The notes under the pieces: generated by a model | Databases searched by the model: none | What the model was told of the DNA's origin: nothing | Seen by the model: the letters and a program-made list of their open reading frames with translations, nothing else | Translations under genes and position numbers: made by a program | Shown here: positions 50,167 through 62,849 of the stretch, piece after piece | Position numbering within the stretch: position 1 is the stretch's first letter | Layout of the letters: every line of letters starts with the position of its first letter | From: Leptoclinus maculatus | Taxonomy: Eukaryota; Chordata; Actinopteri; Perciformes; Stichaeidae | Length of the DNA stretch: 64,000 bases | Direction: 5' to 3' | NCBI GenBank assembly: GCA_032191485.1 | Contig: JAVDOI010000001.1 | Span: 36,809,885 to 36,873,884 of the forward strand

Positions 50167-53100
50167 ATGCTGGGAGGAGGATTCAAAGCAGAGCGGTTAA
50201 GAGTCAACCTCCGGCTGGTCATTAATCGCCTCAAACTCCTTGAGAAAAAGAAAAGTAAGTCCAAGACTGAATTCAAGACTGGTCCTATTCCCCTACAGTC
50301 TAAGTGGACTCAGTGGGTTCTGGTTCCTTTGTCTGTTCCTCAAAGTAATGATAGTTTACCTTTTCCCACTCTCCTCATTGACACATTTAAAATGAAGCTG
50401 AGCTTGCTCAAAAGGCAAGGAAGGAGATCGCAGATTACCTGTCATCAGGAAAGGATGAGCGGGCTCGGATCCGTGTGGAGCACATTATCAGAGAAGACTA
50501 TATGGTGGAAGCCATGGAGATCCTGGAGCTCTACTGTGACCTGCTGTTGACTCGCTTTGGCCTCATTCAGTCTATGAAGTGAGTAACTAGTCAACAACAA
50601 TTGAACATACTGATGTAAAGTGTACGTTACGTGACTATGGTGAATGTGTGGGTTTCACTTTATTAACTTTCTCTCTGGTGGTCATTTTAGCCTTTTCTTT
50701 TTACCCCTTTTCTGTTTTACCAATTAGGGAACTGGACCCAGGCTTACAGGAGGCAGTGTCCACCCTCATCTGGGCAGCGCCTCGTCTCCAGGCAGAGGTG
50801 TCTGAACTAAGAACTGTAAGTACTGTCTAGATGTAACATGGTGCTGGGGGCATTGCAAACAATATTTCAAAAGTTCTGTCAATTTATTCCTATTGTGCCA
50901 GTCTTGACAGTTGTATCTCTAAATGCTTCTATCAGGTATCTGAGCAGCTATGTGCCAAATATAGCAAGGAGTACGGCAAGCTGTGCAGGACAAACCAGAT
51001 TGGCACAGTCAACGATAGGGTAGGCAATTTTTTCCACTGACTGCCCACAAGTCTTTTCAAGAATGCACGCACCTTTAGCCTAGAAACCTTTTAGCAGCAT
51101 CTAATCAAACATTGATGTGTTTTATAGCTGATGCACAAACTGGGTGTGGAGGCCCCTCCCAAGATCTTGGTGGAGCGCTACCTGATAGAGATCGCCAAGA
51201 ACTATAATGTGCCGTATGAACCTGACGCCATGGTCCGGGTGAGCATTAAAGAATCTGTCAGCACTCACTATGAAGGATGAAATCTTGCACTGTTTATTTA
51301 CTTGCTCATCCACCCCTGTCTCTGGACAGCCCGAGGTGTGTCTTGGAGAGGAGGCAGACCTGATTGATGTGGACACCGACAAGAAGTTTGGAGGAGGAGG
51401 AAGAGGAGGAGGTGGAGGAGGAGGAGGAGGAGGAGGAGGAGGTGGTGGTGGTGGTGGTGGAGGAGGAGGTGGTGGTGGTAGTGGTTTCACTGCTCCTCCT
51501 GGTGGTTTCACTGCTCCTCCTGGTGCTATGCCCATGGGTATGCCCATGCCCATGCCTATGCATATGCCAACAGCTTTCAACTATCCAACTCCTAAAGGAC
51601 CCGTAAGAGATTCTTTTTACAGACCATATTCTTTATGATTTTGTTGTGAGTTATGCATTTGGTGATACAAAACTTGTGGAGTAGGAATTGGCGACTTGGA
51701 TGAAATCTTCAATCACAGACTATATCGTCCTTTCAACCAAACATGGAGTGCATTTGCCTCTGAAAAGCTCAACATGTTTTTTCATAAGCAATGTCCATGT
51801 GACTCAAAGTAGTCCATAGAAATCACTGTGGACAGTTTTTTTTGTTTTCTTCTGAAACTATTTCCTACTAAAGCTCCCCGCAAAGAGGTCTGTGGATTAT
51901 CTTCAGTGATTTCTTGTTTGGGGATTTGAATTAACATACCGTTTAACAAAATACGGTCCCTTTTATTCTGAAGTAAACATAAACATTTTTAAACTTTTGA
52001 AGTCGGTCATTGTGATGATATGACTGTGTGGCGATGTTAGAAAGATGTAGTTTTACCAGCAATCATTGCACCCAAATACGATGCATGGTCCGAAATTTTT
52101 TTTTTCTTTGTTATCCTTTCTTTGGATGGCTTGAAGTAAATGAGAATTATAAAGTAGCTGTAGTCGGCTGCCTCCCTCGGATTAATACCTGACTGTTGTT
52201 TTCCTCCAGGGACCGTTTGACAATCCCGTTGGAACCTACAACAACTTCCAGCACCCCATGGGAGGAGGGCAGCCCCCTCAGCTGCCCTCTTGTCCCCCCA
52301 CATACGAGTCTGTAAGTGACTGAACCCCTCCCATCCATGCCCCCTACCCGTTCCCACAGATGGACAGACGGACAGGGCAGGGCATCATTCAGGGAAGAGC
52401 AGTTCATTTAGCTCGCTTGCAGTTTTGCCTGTCTTTTACATTTTTTACACCATTTCTCAGAGTAGGCCCAGATTCTGCTTCGTCCGCATGAAGTGCTAAT
52501 ACTTCACTAACTTGACTTTATCATTTGCGCTGAGTGGGGCAGATTAGTGTTGAGTGCATTTTAGAGAGAGCTGAGGCTAGCTAAATCCTCAAGTCTGTTT
52601 TTCTGTCGCACACTAAAGGTGACGCTTTCTCAAAAATCCCCTGCGGTTTTCCCTTCTTATTTTCTTACCGTTTGTTTTTACTTTTGCATTTTTTAACATA
52701 ATTGTTAATTCTTTCTCAACACTAAAACATATAATATATCATTTTATTTCAATATGAAGACGACATGTCACATTACACATTTTCTCTGTGTTTCAGATTG
52801 ATGACCTAACTGACACACCTTTTGTTCCTTTCCAGGCCGTAGGTGAGTTCTGCCAACGATCACCAACGGTTCATTTTAGTTTTTATTCTATATTTTTGTT
52901 ACTGTCAACAAAACCCCCAAAACCCTTCAACCTTAATTCCATTTATTCCCTCTGGCGATGTTAATAACGGAGCTCTATATATAGTCTTATTGTTAGAATG
53001 AATTAAGAATATAAGAACATTTGGTGCTGTGGTGATTTACTGCAGCAGGACGGGGTACCTGTTGATTTTTGGACGACAATGTTAGACCGGAATACGCTGT

Positions 53101-53583
53101 TAGGCTTTGTAAGACTTAGGTTACATTCATTGTCGGTTTTGGTCTTTTCATAGGTTTTTATTTTTAATAGAAAATAATATAGGATATCACTAGATTTATC
53201 CATGAATTATATTTAACATCACATTATTGAAATCAGGTTTTTAAACGGCATTTGTTCATTCCCATATTTTATTTTTCTGTTGACTGTTTCTTTCTGACCT
53301 GCCATTATGTGCCGTTTAAATTTTTGTCAGTGCACACAGTGCATGTTTTTCCTGTTGTATAAACTGCCAGATATACTGTTGCATAAATTAAATTCAATAC
53401 CATATAATATTCTCAGGTCCTGGCCCTTCATCTCAGCTATTTGACAACAACGCTCTCCCAGAACTCCCCTCTGTTCCCGACACACTCCCCACAACCTCCT
53501 TCGGCAGAAATGCCACCACCTCAGATGACATCGACTTTGACGACCTAACGCGGCGGTTTGAGGAGCTGAAGAAGAAGACCTAA
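50167..53583 (+). CDS. ist1: IST1 homolog, ESCRT-III-associated factor
   Basis: ESCRT-III-like protein that works with CHMP1 and recruits VPS4, spastin and other MIT-domain proteins in multivesicular-body sorting, cytokinesis and endosomal tubule scission. Nine coding exons: 50167-50254, 50398-50578, 50728-50815, 50936-51019, 51128-51238, 51330-51602, 52210-52311, 52797-52842, 53417-53583; 379 residues. The N-terminal Ist1 domain (about 1-185, from MLGGGFKAERLRVNL) is nearly identical to human. The linker has DLIDVDTDKKF, then Gly4-Arg-Gly25-Ser (205-235) and Pro-Met repeats. The C-terminus carries two MIT-interacting motifs: LPELPSVP and DIDFDDLTRRFEELKKKT. The glycine run is far longer than in mammals. 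The last introns (51603-52209, 52312-52796, 52843-53416) contain nothing recognised. Confidence 0.98.
51390..51482 (+). repeat. ist1: in-frame GGA/GGT trinucleotide repeat coding for polyglycine
   Basis: Thirty near-consecutive Gly codons (GGA and GGT only), broken by one AGA (Arg) and ended by AGT (Ser). The minus-strand and other-frame reads (Pro, Ser/Thr, Glu/Val runs) are shadows. Confidence 0.95.
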
Positions 53584-55300
53584 TTGCTTTATCTCTGGTC
53601 TTTACACATGCACACACATACATACACACACACACAGGCACGTGCTGTCATCTACGCAGCTCAGAACTGGAAATGATTCGCATAGTTCTCTCCCTTCCAC
53701 GGTGAAGTAATCCTACATAGATATTAAACATACGCGTATGTATTCTTACCTCATTTATATAAACATGACCGTGGCGGTTAGCAGAAATCTCATTTCTATT
53801 GGCGGTACCAGTGAGTACCATTTGTTTTCATTTCTTTCGGGCACATAATATATATTCTTACATACAATCATGTGGGTTTTGACTCCAGTTTGTCTGTAAC
53901 TTAGATTTTAATTGTTGCTTCTCCCTGTTTTTGTTTTTTTTTGGAGGGGGGGAATGAATATTTACAGTACAAGCGTTGATTCTACTTTCCACATGCTTCG
54001 CTTTGGACTGAGTGACAAAGATCAGTCTGAGACGAGTCAAACAAGCCAGACTGGCCGGCCCAGTTTGATGGGCAGCTGGCTTTCACACTAACAGAGGCCA
54101 GAGATTGTCTCCAAGACGAGGCTCCAATACCCTGCAATTAATTTTACTTTTACATAAAGGTTTGAGGACAGATTGACGCCATATTTTCAGTGTCTCTTGC
54201 TCGGTCATGCAGTTTTGTTCGAGTAGAAAGGACGTTTTTAAACACTCCTTACACTTCAAGGTTTATCCATATCAGAAAAAAAGGTGTACTGTGGGAGCCC
54301 ACGGTGACGCATGTCAGACCTGTTACAGGGGTGGTGGAGCACAGATATAAAGCAATAAAACAGTGTATGAAAACCTGTAATATAATACATTTACAATGAT
54401 ATAGACATATTTACGAATAATTGAACTGTACTGGAAAAAAAGAGTTTGGTAGTAGGGAGTTCTTCAATATTTGACACTTTTTTTTATAAACAGGATCTCC
54501 CAAAAGAAATTCATTGTTTCCCTTTTGAATGTCAGTCTTACCAAATGCCTGCACCTTCTTAACATTAAAGTACTTAAATTACAAGCCGATGTGTGCACTC
54601 AAGAGCAGCCACACACCCTGATTTGATTGATTAGATGTAAATATTGACCTCAAAGGTGATTGGTTTGTGTTGTCCTCTGTGATCATGTGTGCATGTCTCT
54701 TATACTGTATGTGCACCACTGCATTTGCCTTAGTTACCTCTACTCATCAGAGGCCTTGCCAGTCTGTACTAGGATTATGCATTTGTTTTCCATCCAGACT
54801 GGATACATGTTATCTGTATGGGTCTTATTTGATTAGATTACACTTTGCTTTATTTGCTTTGCACATAAACGGCTCTCTAAAAACCTGTTCAGGTGAAATT
54901 TGTAGATTGGATGAAACTCCTGTACTGGCAATATAGTTTGATGTTTCTAGTTCCTGTGGAGAAAAGGGAGTCGGAGGGTTTTTGTTGTCTTACAGACGTG
55001 ACGTGTCGCTGCAACCTAACCACACCCAGCTCTGCTTGCATGGCAAATGGACGGTGGCCTTGAATACAATGATTCAGCGAACTCTGGAAAGCCAATTCTA
55101 AGGCTTTCCAGCCGGTTGATAGGTTTAGGTTATTGATAGGTTGGACAAAATAGAGAATATTAACACTAAAGAACTGTGATCTGCTCACTGTCTTTTCTAT
55201 GATAGACTGTTCTTTCATGCTAAATATTGAGACACAAAATTGTGTTTTTTCCACTGTATACTAAAATATCAATTTAATAAAAGAGTATTTGGAACTTGAA
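53584..55300 (+). other. ist1: ist1 3'UTR
   Basis: About 1.7 kb after the stop, ending at AATAAA (55276-55281). Includes a CA run (about 53608-53636) and a 10-bp hairpin (55084-55111). No other gene recognised. Confidence 0.65.
55276..55281 (+). terminator. ist1: ist1 polyadenylation signal
   Basis: AATAAA followed by AGAGTATTTGG and then a T-rich downstream element (TTTTTTTC near 55310). Confidence 0.65.
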
Positions 55301-58300
55301 ACTGGTATGGTTTTTTTCTTCACTATTTGCTGTTATTGTTCACAACACTTTCTCTGCTTTACATTGATGTAGTGTCTGTTGTTGACCAGCAAGGGTCCTC
55401 AGTGTAAAGGGAAAGAAATATTCCTGAAGAGAAATATACTCGAATAGCACTGACCTACAACAAACTTTTATTCAAAGATTAAGTGGCTTATTTTATCGTT
55501 GGTTTAGTTTTTTCCACTTTTATTAATCCTGCATCGCATTGACATACGTTTTGACCTCTAAATGTGTGAGGATTAACTCAAGCAAGTAAGGGCAACTGCG
55601 GTGGTCAATCATGGCAACATTCAGACTATTTCATCCTTTTTGACATTTTATCAGAAATGGCTCAAAAGGTTAGATAGATCTTCTGTTCTGTTGAGTTTGT
55701 AGAGCTCATCGCATGTTGCAAAATGTGGCACATCTTGTGTAATATCCACTAGCATAAGCGGCTGAAGAGTGAGACTGAAATCTGTGGGAGTCACTTTTGT
55801 ATCTGACCTCGTTGTGGACTCTTCTCTTCATTAAGTACATTAAGTCCATTTTACAGTGTTTTGGTTTAAATACTCTAGTAAGTCCAGTGTTTGCTGAATG
55901 GTGAAGTGCTTTCTGTGTGAATGAGCGGGACATTTTCAGCTAGAAAGGTTAATTGTGCTTTGTTGAATAAACAAATTGATTTGTTTACATGACGTGCATT
56001 TAACAGACATTTTGTCGGACTCTTAAGTGCATTACCATAAGTGCACTTAGTCTACACAGGAACTAAAGCTAGATGTTATCAAAGATGTTTGATATAAAGT
56101 AAACTTTTTTCATCAGTAGTTTAGGTGTGTGTTCATCACAATGTCACATATATTTGTGACCCCGTGACACTAATAGATTCAGGTTTATCTTTTCCTCATA
56201 TTGTATCATAGTGTGGTTACTCCAGGCTGCTTGTAAACATCACACAATAAACTGAAAAACTGTTCACCATCAGTAAAGAATATACAGTACAGCAGTATTG
56301 ACAAAGTAACCTAATCCCTTGAATCAGCCAATCACTGTGGCATTAATGTGGGTCGAGTTACTCTACTGGAAAGTTGTGATGAAAAATGATGGCTGCTGAC
56401 AATGAGATGTGAGAATAACAAGAATGTTCCTTTCAGCTTCAAAGGTTATTTCAGTGAATGGACGCATTCTGCAAAGGAAATAATCACAGGCTAATTTTGT
56501 TGTTGGCTTATCTCACCAGTGTTGATATGATGACTTCATAGATGCGTTAGTTTTCTGTGTGATGTCAAAGACTGACTCTCAATGCAGGTGATGTAAGCCT
56601 CACCTGCATTGGCCAGGCTCTCATTACTACTGCTTTTTCAGTGGTGATTGTAAATTATTAGACAGCAAACAGTTGTTGTTGTTTTTAAGTTTGCTGTTGT
56701 AAATTCATTTTGATGTGATTACTTACCAGCGTTAGTATCTGCTCCACAAGGTCAAATGTGAGATTGACCTGATGACATTATATAAACATTGTTGTATTTT
56801 AAATATCCCTTTCTATAAATCCTGTAATGTATTATAGATATGCATGTAGTGTGTGTGTGTATGTGTGTATATATACATACATACTACATACATCTTTTGA
56901 TATAATAGTGACAGTGAGACATACAAAATATTGGTTTTAGTTTTGGCAGTCAGGTTTACAGACTCATCAGCTACTGAACATCTGAAGCTCTTTAAGTTAA
57001 AAGTCACTATATAATTAAATACATTAGGATATTAGATAATATAGATCTGTTTATTCAAGTTCACACATACAATACATACACAGTATACTATCAATAAATG
57101 AAAACAATAAATCGATCAGTGATTAGATAAAAGCACAGGTCTAAGACAGGACATCAAAGTGTCTTCAAACCTGCTTGTATTCCCAAACCAAAAGCACAAA
57201 CTTGAATGTAGTTAGTTCTGCTACATGAATCATTCAAAGTGAGGACAGACTGAATCTCACAGAAGACTGCATGTATGGTGAAAAGTCGTGACATGGACCT
57301 TCAGCATGTATTAAAGTGACATGAAGGTGAAATGAAAGTCATGAATTGATATCAGGTCCCATATGTCCCATATGTTACGTAAATCTACACCACTCTACCG
57401 GAAGGGAAAGTCCATGTTGGTGTGCAGTCGATGGTCGGACGTCATACACTGTGACCGCTAGTCATGTTGACAACAGTAGGCTGTGGCTGTTAGGAGTCTT
57501 CCAATGATAACCATATCAATATTTCAAAGATGATAGCAACAAATTTGTGCCAATAATAAACATTGTAAGGTTTTATGATTTTCATGCTAAAATAAAAAGT
57601 ATTTCCCCATTTTATGAGCCTTTGAAATATTGTTTAGAATAATAATGAAACAATAAAATGCTTGATTAAAACCCACATTAACTTAAGTAAAATGAATAAG
57701 AAGAACAGATTTTACAGATTTTTTAAAATGATATATTCAATAATCTAGCAGGGCCTCTATTTCATTGCTTGTTGATTATGTTCACTTCATTGATTGCAGA
57801 CAATTTTTAACTCAAACTATAACAATAGTACAAAAGAGAAAGCATTTTTAAAAAAACGTTTGGAAACGGCAGGGCGTTAAAATGTGAAAGTACAGTGCAG
57901 TGGTTAGTCCAAGAGGGAAGGTTGCAATGGATCTTATATCTAAAGTCTTGCTATTGGTTCAATGGTTTCCCTTGTGGTGACGGACCAAATTGGGAGACAG
58001 TAGGATATTATTAAAAGAATAATTGCATGTAGATGCAGTATGTGTCTGAGACAGTATGGGTGATATATGCTCTGATCTGATTATGAACATAGAACTTCAG
58101 GTTGTTGTAGATTTCTGTGATGGTGAGTTTGATTTGGGGTCAGACATAGACGTTGAAAATAACAGCCTCCTGCAATGAACATAAGTAACCAGAGATTTCC
58201 TTTGCATACACATACATCATCACGGATAGTAAATTACTTGGAAAAATCATCACAATGACATGCAACAGCTACAGTTATGCAGTTACTCATTTACTCTTAT

Positions 58301-59029
58301 CTAAAACATTGGAAATTCGGTACACATACAAAACACCAGAATTACTTTCATATTCAGAAAGTTAAAACTTCCAATAAGTGCAAAAGAGTGTTTAAGCAGT
58401 GAGGGTGCCGTGGTTCGCAGCTGTGCCCATCGGAGAAGACAACACATCCCGCTAAATGCAGCTTCCTCACAGTGTGTGCCGGCCAGAGTACCTTCTACAC
58501 TTGTCTTGTTGTTCTGGTAAATGGAGAAGACAGTGCAGTAAGACTCACAGTACTTTACTGCTCTTAAACGGAAGGGAGCATGCACTGATACACTGTAGAG
58601 AGAGAGAAGTCACTTAGCTTTGTCAAAGCTAATATGTTTACTGGTTCAAATGCATCATTTCATAAGAGCTCTCTGCAGTTAACCTAAAACAACGTGGAAT
58701 GGATACCTCTGTCTGCTTTATGAATCATACATAGGCTAAACAATGTATGTATCCTAAAAGGCTGTTCATTCTACCTTTTTTTTGCTCAGTTGTAGGGCTT
58801 CAGTTGTCACAGATATTTTATGTTTATTTAATAAACGTTTTTGTTTCAAGTTACAAGCTTAAAATAAGGTTTTTAAACAAAGCAAATGTACTGAAACCAG
58901 GTTATTATTCCCCTTAGTGGTACAGTGTTATTTCATTATTATTATAATTCTCCTCAAAGGTCTTTAAACCTTCATTTACTTGTCCACTTGGGGAAAGCAG
59001 AAACAAGCTGTGAACACAACACTGACATA
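55301..59029. other. ist1 to polycystin-like intergenic region
   Basis: This is where the 3' exons of the minus-strand polycystin gene would be expected, but I found no channel-domain exon. A good minus-strand acceptor (pyrimidine tract and CAG, exon start 58592) would add nine codons to the last recognised exon and then a stop (TAA at 58566-58564). A minus-strand acceptor at about 58166 is followed by a short frame with a stop. Small GT and TA runs lie near 56.85 kb. Confidence 0.45.
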
Positions 59030-59440
59030 TTATCACCTTTAGGCTGTCATGGCGACCGTGTTTGTGAACAGTTGCCTTTTTACACATCTGGCAGACATGG
59101 AGCCACTTGTTTAAATGTAAGTCCATTAGTTACTCTGATTTAGCTCTGCTTTTGGTCTCCACCAACTCTTGAGTGTAATATCTGTCTCTTTAGCAGCTAA
59201 ATACTACACTTTGTTCACCAGCTAGTTGCTAGGTCTGCTGTTTGGTGCTGAGCAGGTTGTGTATAGTAGGTTTTTAGAGTCTGCTTCATCCAAAAACAAC
59301 GCGTTGAGAGTGAACAAAGACAATAAAGGTTTGAGCCGTAAAACCAAAGGAATGCACTTAAAGACACTACAACACTCTGTAGTGCCGGGGGTAACTGCAG
59401 AGTTGGGTGATAATTGTTGGTTTGTTACTTCCAGCACTCA
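59030..59440 (+). repeat. common teleost dispersed repeat
   Basis: Phrases such as TTTGGTCTCCACCAACTC (59151), CTGCTGTTTGGTGCTGAGCA (59235) and GTTCACCAGCTAGTTGCTAG match my memory of a very frequent fish interspersed repeat. It sits just 3' of the last recognisable polycystin exon. The family name is not known to me. Confidence 0.55.
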
Positions 59441-59679
59441 TTTTACCCATCATTAATATAAACATATTGATACCAGCTTTAAGGATGATGAAAGACATAG
59501 ATAAAGACGACAAAAATAAAAAACTACTATTCTGGTTACATTTAACATCACACGTATCAGATGAACACAGACAATATCAAAGACAAAGGAAAACGTGTTT
59601 TTGAGCACAGCACACTTACGGCTAGGAATCTGTACATCCCAACCTGTTCTGGTAACAGATGGGCTGCATGTTTTCTTAC

Positions 59680-62600
59680 CTAACAACACCTGCTCAATTT
59701 CTTCAGTCTCCTCCACAGCTACAGGTTTCAGCAGCAGGGCAAAAACCACAGCAACTCCTATCACCTGTGAACAAAAACAAGCCACAAGAAAGCACATTTT
59801 CTTAAATGTAGTCATGTTATCCTTTAACATGCAGGAACATTTTTAGACTGTGTGCTGAGTGAAGGTACTTTTTAAGATGAATCATTTGATACAGTTTGAG
59901 TTTTCCCCACCTTGAGAGGCTGCAGTATAAAGATGCTCTCGAAGAGGGAGAGGCCCAGAGACATGACCCACTTGGTGGATTTTACTTTCCCGTACTGAAA
60001 GCCGTACAACAGGGTGAAGAAAGTGGATACGCCGCTGATGGACAGCAACAGGAACCAGCCCAGGAACACACACCACCAAGGCAGCCAGCAGATCGCCGAC
60101 CTCCTCTTCCTTATCTTCACGGGAGGCGGACTGGGCCAAGGAGAAGGATGGATGAGAGGAAGTAAATTAAAGTTAAATTAAAGCAGTCATATTTCTACTT
60201 TATACAGATATTTTTGTTTCTGTGTGTTGGCCGGAGTGCTGACCAGTAGACCAAATGGCTGCTGAGGACCATCTCAGCCTTGCGAACCAGCAGGTTGGTG
60301 ACATTGAGGGTCTGCTGGTACTCTTGTGCACTCGGGAAGTGCTTTTCATCCAGTTTTTCCAGGCACATCAGGAGGTGACAGAGACCAGCCAGGAGGAACT
60401 TGCTGCAGTACACCCAGTGAGGATCACTCTCGCTCTCACCTTTAACAGGAGTACAGACAGACCAGCGCGTCATTTAATTTCTCTGCACAGCTTATACAAT
60501 TACAATCCCATCTTGGTTTTCATTCAAGATTCACGTCTTCAGTATTGGCTTGGGACTGAGAGCAACAGGCAGGCTGGGGCTTTTCATGAGATATAGCTGT
60601 TTCTGTATAATGTTGTTCTGGTCATTTGTCCTTCTATGTAAATGCACATTTATTTTGAGTGTGTAGTAATAGTTTACCTTGATTGTACAGAACAGAGAGT
60701 ACAGAGAACCATTTTTTCTTTTTACTACATCCGGCTAACAAGGAGGTCGTCAATGCTATTTTTCTGTGGAAAAAAAAAAAATAACAAAATGAAAAACTAC
60801 CTTGCATCAGCTGGATGAATTCATGCACCCTGTCCAAGGCAAGGCCGAGGTCAGTGGTGGACTCCAGTCTGTGCATCTCTGACATCTTGTTCCTCGGACT
60901 ACTGCTCACAGAAGAAATCATCTCCTCTGTATCCTAGGGATATCCGAGAGATGCACAACAAACCAAAAGCTACATGTACAATGGTTGATCAAACACATGG
61001 AAAAGTTAGAGTACATATTTTTCTCCAAAGTCCAAGCCACAAAGCACCTTACAGCAAGTGGGCTTACAAGGTCAGTGATAAGACAAGTGCAATTCATTAA
61101 GCCACAAAACAAAGTGCTGAACACACTCACACCCATAGAGATTATGCAAAACGCACCTTCAGAATAGTTGCTATGGTCACTGCTGGAGGTCTCAAGTTCT
61201 CCTCAGAGTCTCCTTTTTTGGATTTTGATATCACGCGAGGTCTGATGCTTCTGAAGATGGTGATGATGAGGATGTTGATTGGAAACATGAGAAGACCACT
61301 CTGTATCCCCACCATGACCTCCTCCCGGGTGATTTCCAAAGAACCTGGAAAGACAAAATAAAAACAAGGACTGACCTTTAGAATAAAACTTGATCGCAGT
61401 TTATTACCAATCATTTTTTAAATCTCCTAAGCTCTCAATTTTAACGTAACCCACTGTTTACCCCCACCATCCTATCCGTCTATTTGACCCCCCCCCCCCA
61501 CCCCTCCCCAGCTGCCTGAGTTCTTAGTAGATTTTTAAGCCATAACAAAATAATTGGATCCTGTGGTGTTTAGTTGTCAGCTTCTTAAAAATCGATACAG
61601 GAGATGCAGAAATTAAGATATTGTGGGTTACTATGTATATGGACAAGTTGCCTTTTCCAACCCCTGTGTCCTCTGAGAGGCAACAAACAAGGTCAGCATT
61701 AAGCTAAAGTTTGTAAAGGTGGCTCTAGTCTCTCCTCCCACACATTGATTTATTGCTGCAGGGCTGTGCTGGTGCCTTGATGGTTTAAAATGTTTAATTT
61801 GCACATGTGGAAGCGGAGGTGTTGAAGAAGATGGTACAATATATCAGGAGACAACAGACAGCCAATCAACTTGTTTCTCATATTACACTCTCTACTCCAG
61901 CTCGCATATTGGCTCCTACATTTGACCTTTCATCCAAAACTTTGAGACCTTAAGGCGACCTCTCGTTGAATTACATTGTAGATGTTTGTTAGGTTTTATG
62001 ATCAGTATAGTAACTTTCTTCTAAAACTGTGGGTTTGTTGTGTAAGAGGCCTTATATTCTAGAAAAACCTTTAGATGCCAAACACAATTATTATCAACCA
62101 ACAACCACACTGATAAATTAACATAAAGATTATAGTTCCGTCTGGAATGAAACGTTGCCCTATTAATTAAAGACTGCAAAATTCACCCAACGAGAAGAGT
62201 ACTGGCGAGTCCTCATTTGTAGGAATGTTCCAGAAGGCGATATTGATGGCCATGGTGCAGAGCAGCAGGCTCATGCAGCAAGAGACCCTCTGGGCACGAG
62301 TGAATGGACTACGTGAGGGAGGATCCACTATGGAAACCCAGATGTGCTCATCCCTGAAGCCAGTCGATGTTCTGCTCTGGAAAATATTCCTGGCAGAGGA
62401 AAAAAAAGACAGTCATAATGAGAATTCCTCAAGAGCTGTGTTAGTTTATTTCAGCGGTGTAAAGTGGTCAGACCTGAAGCTGGCTATCTCGTTGTTCTTT
62501 GCAGCATTGAAGGTTTTCTTGGTCATGTTGTCTCCATGGTCAGCACTCAGCCAACAGTCACAAAAGAAGTGAAACACATGTCGTGTTTGGAGGTCTTGTA

Positions 62601-62770
62601 TGGTCACCTTGTTTATATACCTTATTATATGGGAATTCATAAAACACCAAACATTACACATTTAGCATAGGGTAATTATACGCAAATGTTATATAATATT
62701 TAAGCTATTAGCAACTTTGCAAACAGGACAAAACAAAAGGAGATAATTCTATAAACATAATACACATGTT

Positions 62771-62849
<79 letters not shown>

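Noticed and set aside
51122..51606. Other-frame and minus-strand frames with long Pro, Ser/Thr or Glu/Val runs
   Set aside because: Shadows of the ist1 GGA/GGT repeat; the Gly frame is the one that joins in phase with all other ist1 exons.
58040..58170. Possible minus-strand polycystin exon after an acceptor near 58166
   Set aside because: The only protein-like frame has a stop after nine codons and no convincing channel-domain motif.
58301..58592. 94-codon minus-strand frame after a strong acceptor
   Set aside because: In the phase required by the preceding polycystin exon the reading stops after nine codons; the longer frame is out of phase and has no known motif.
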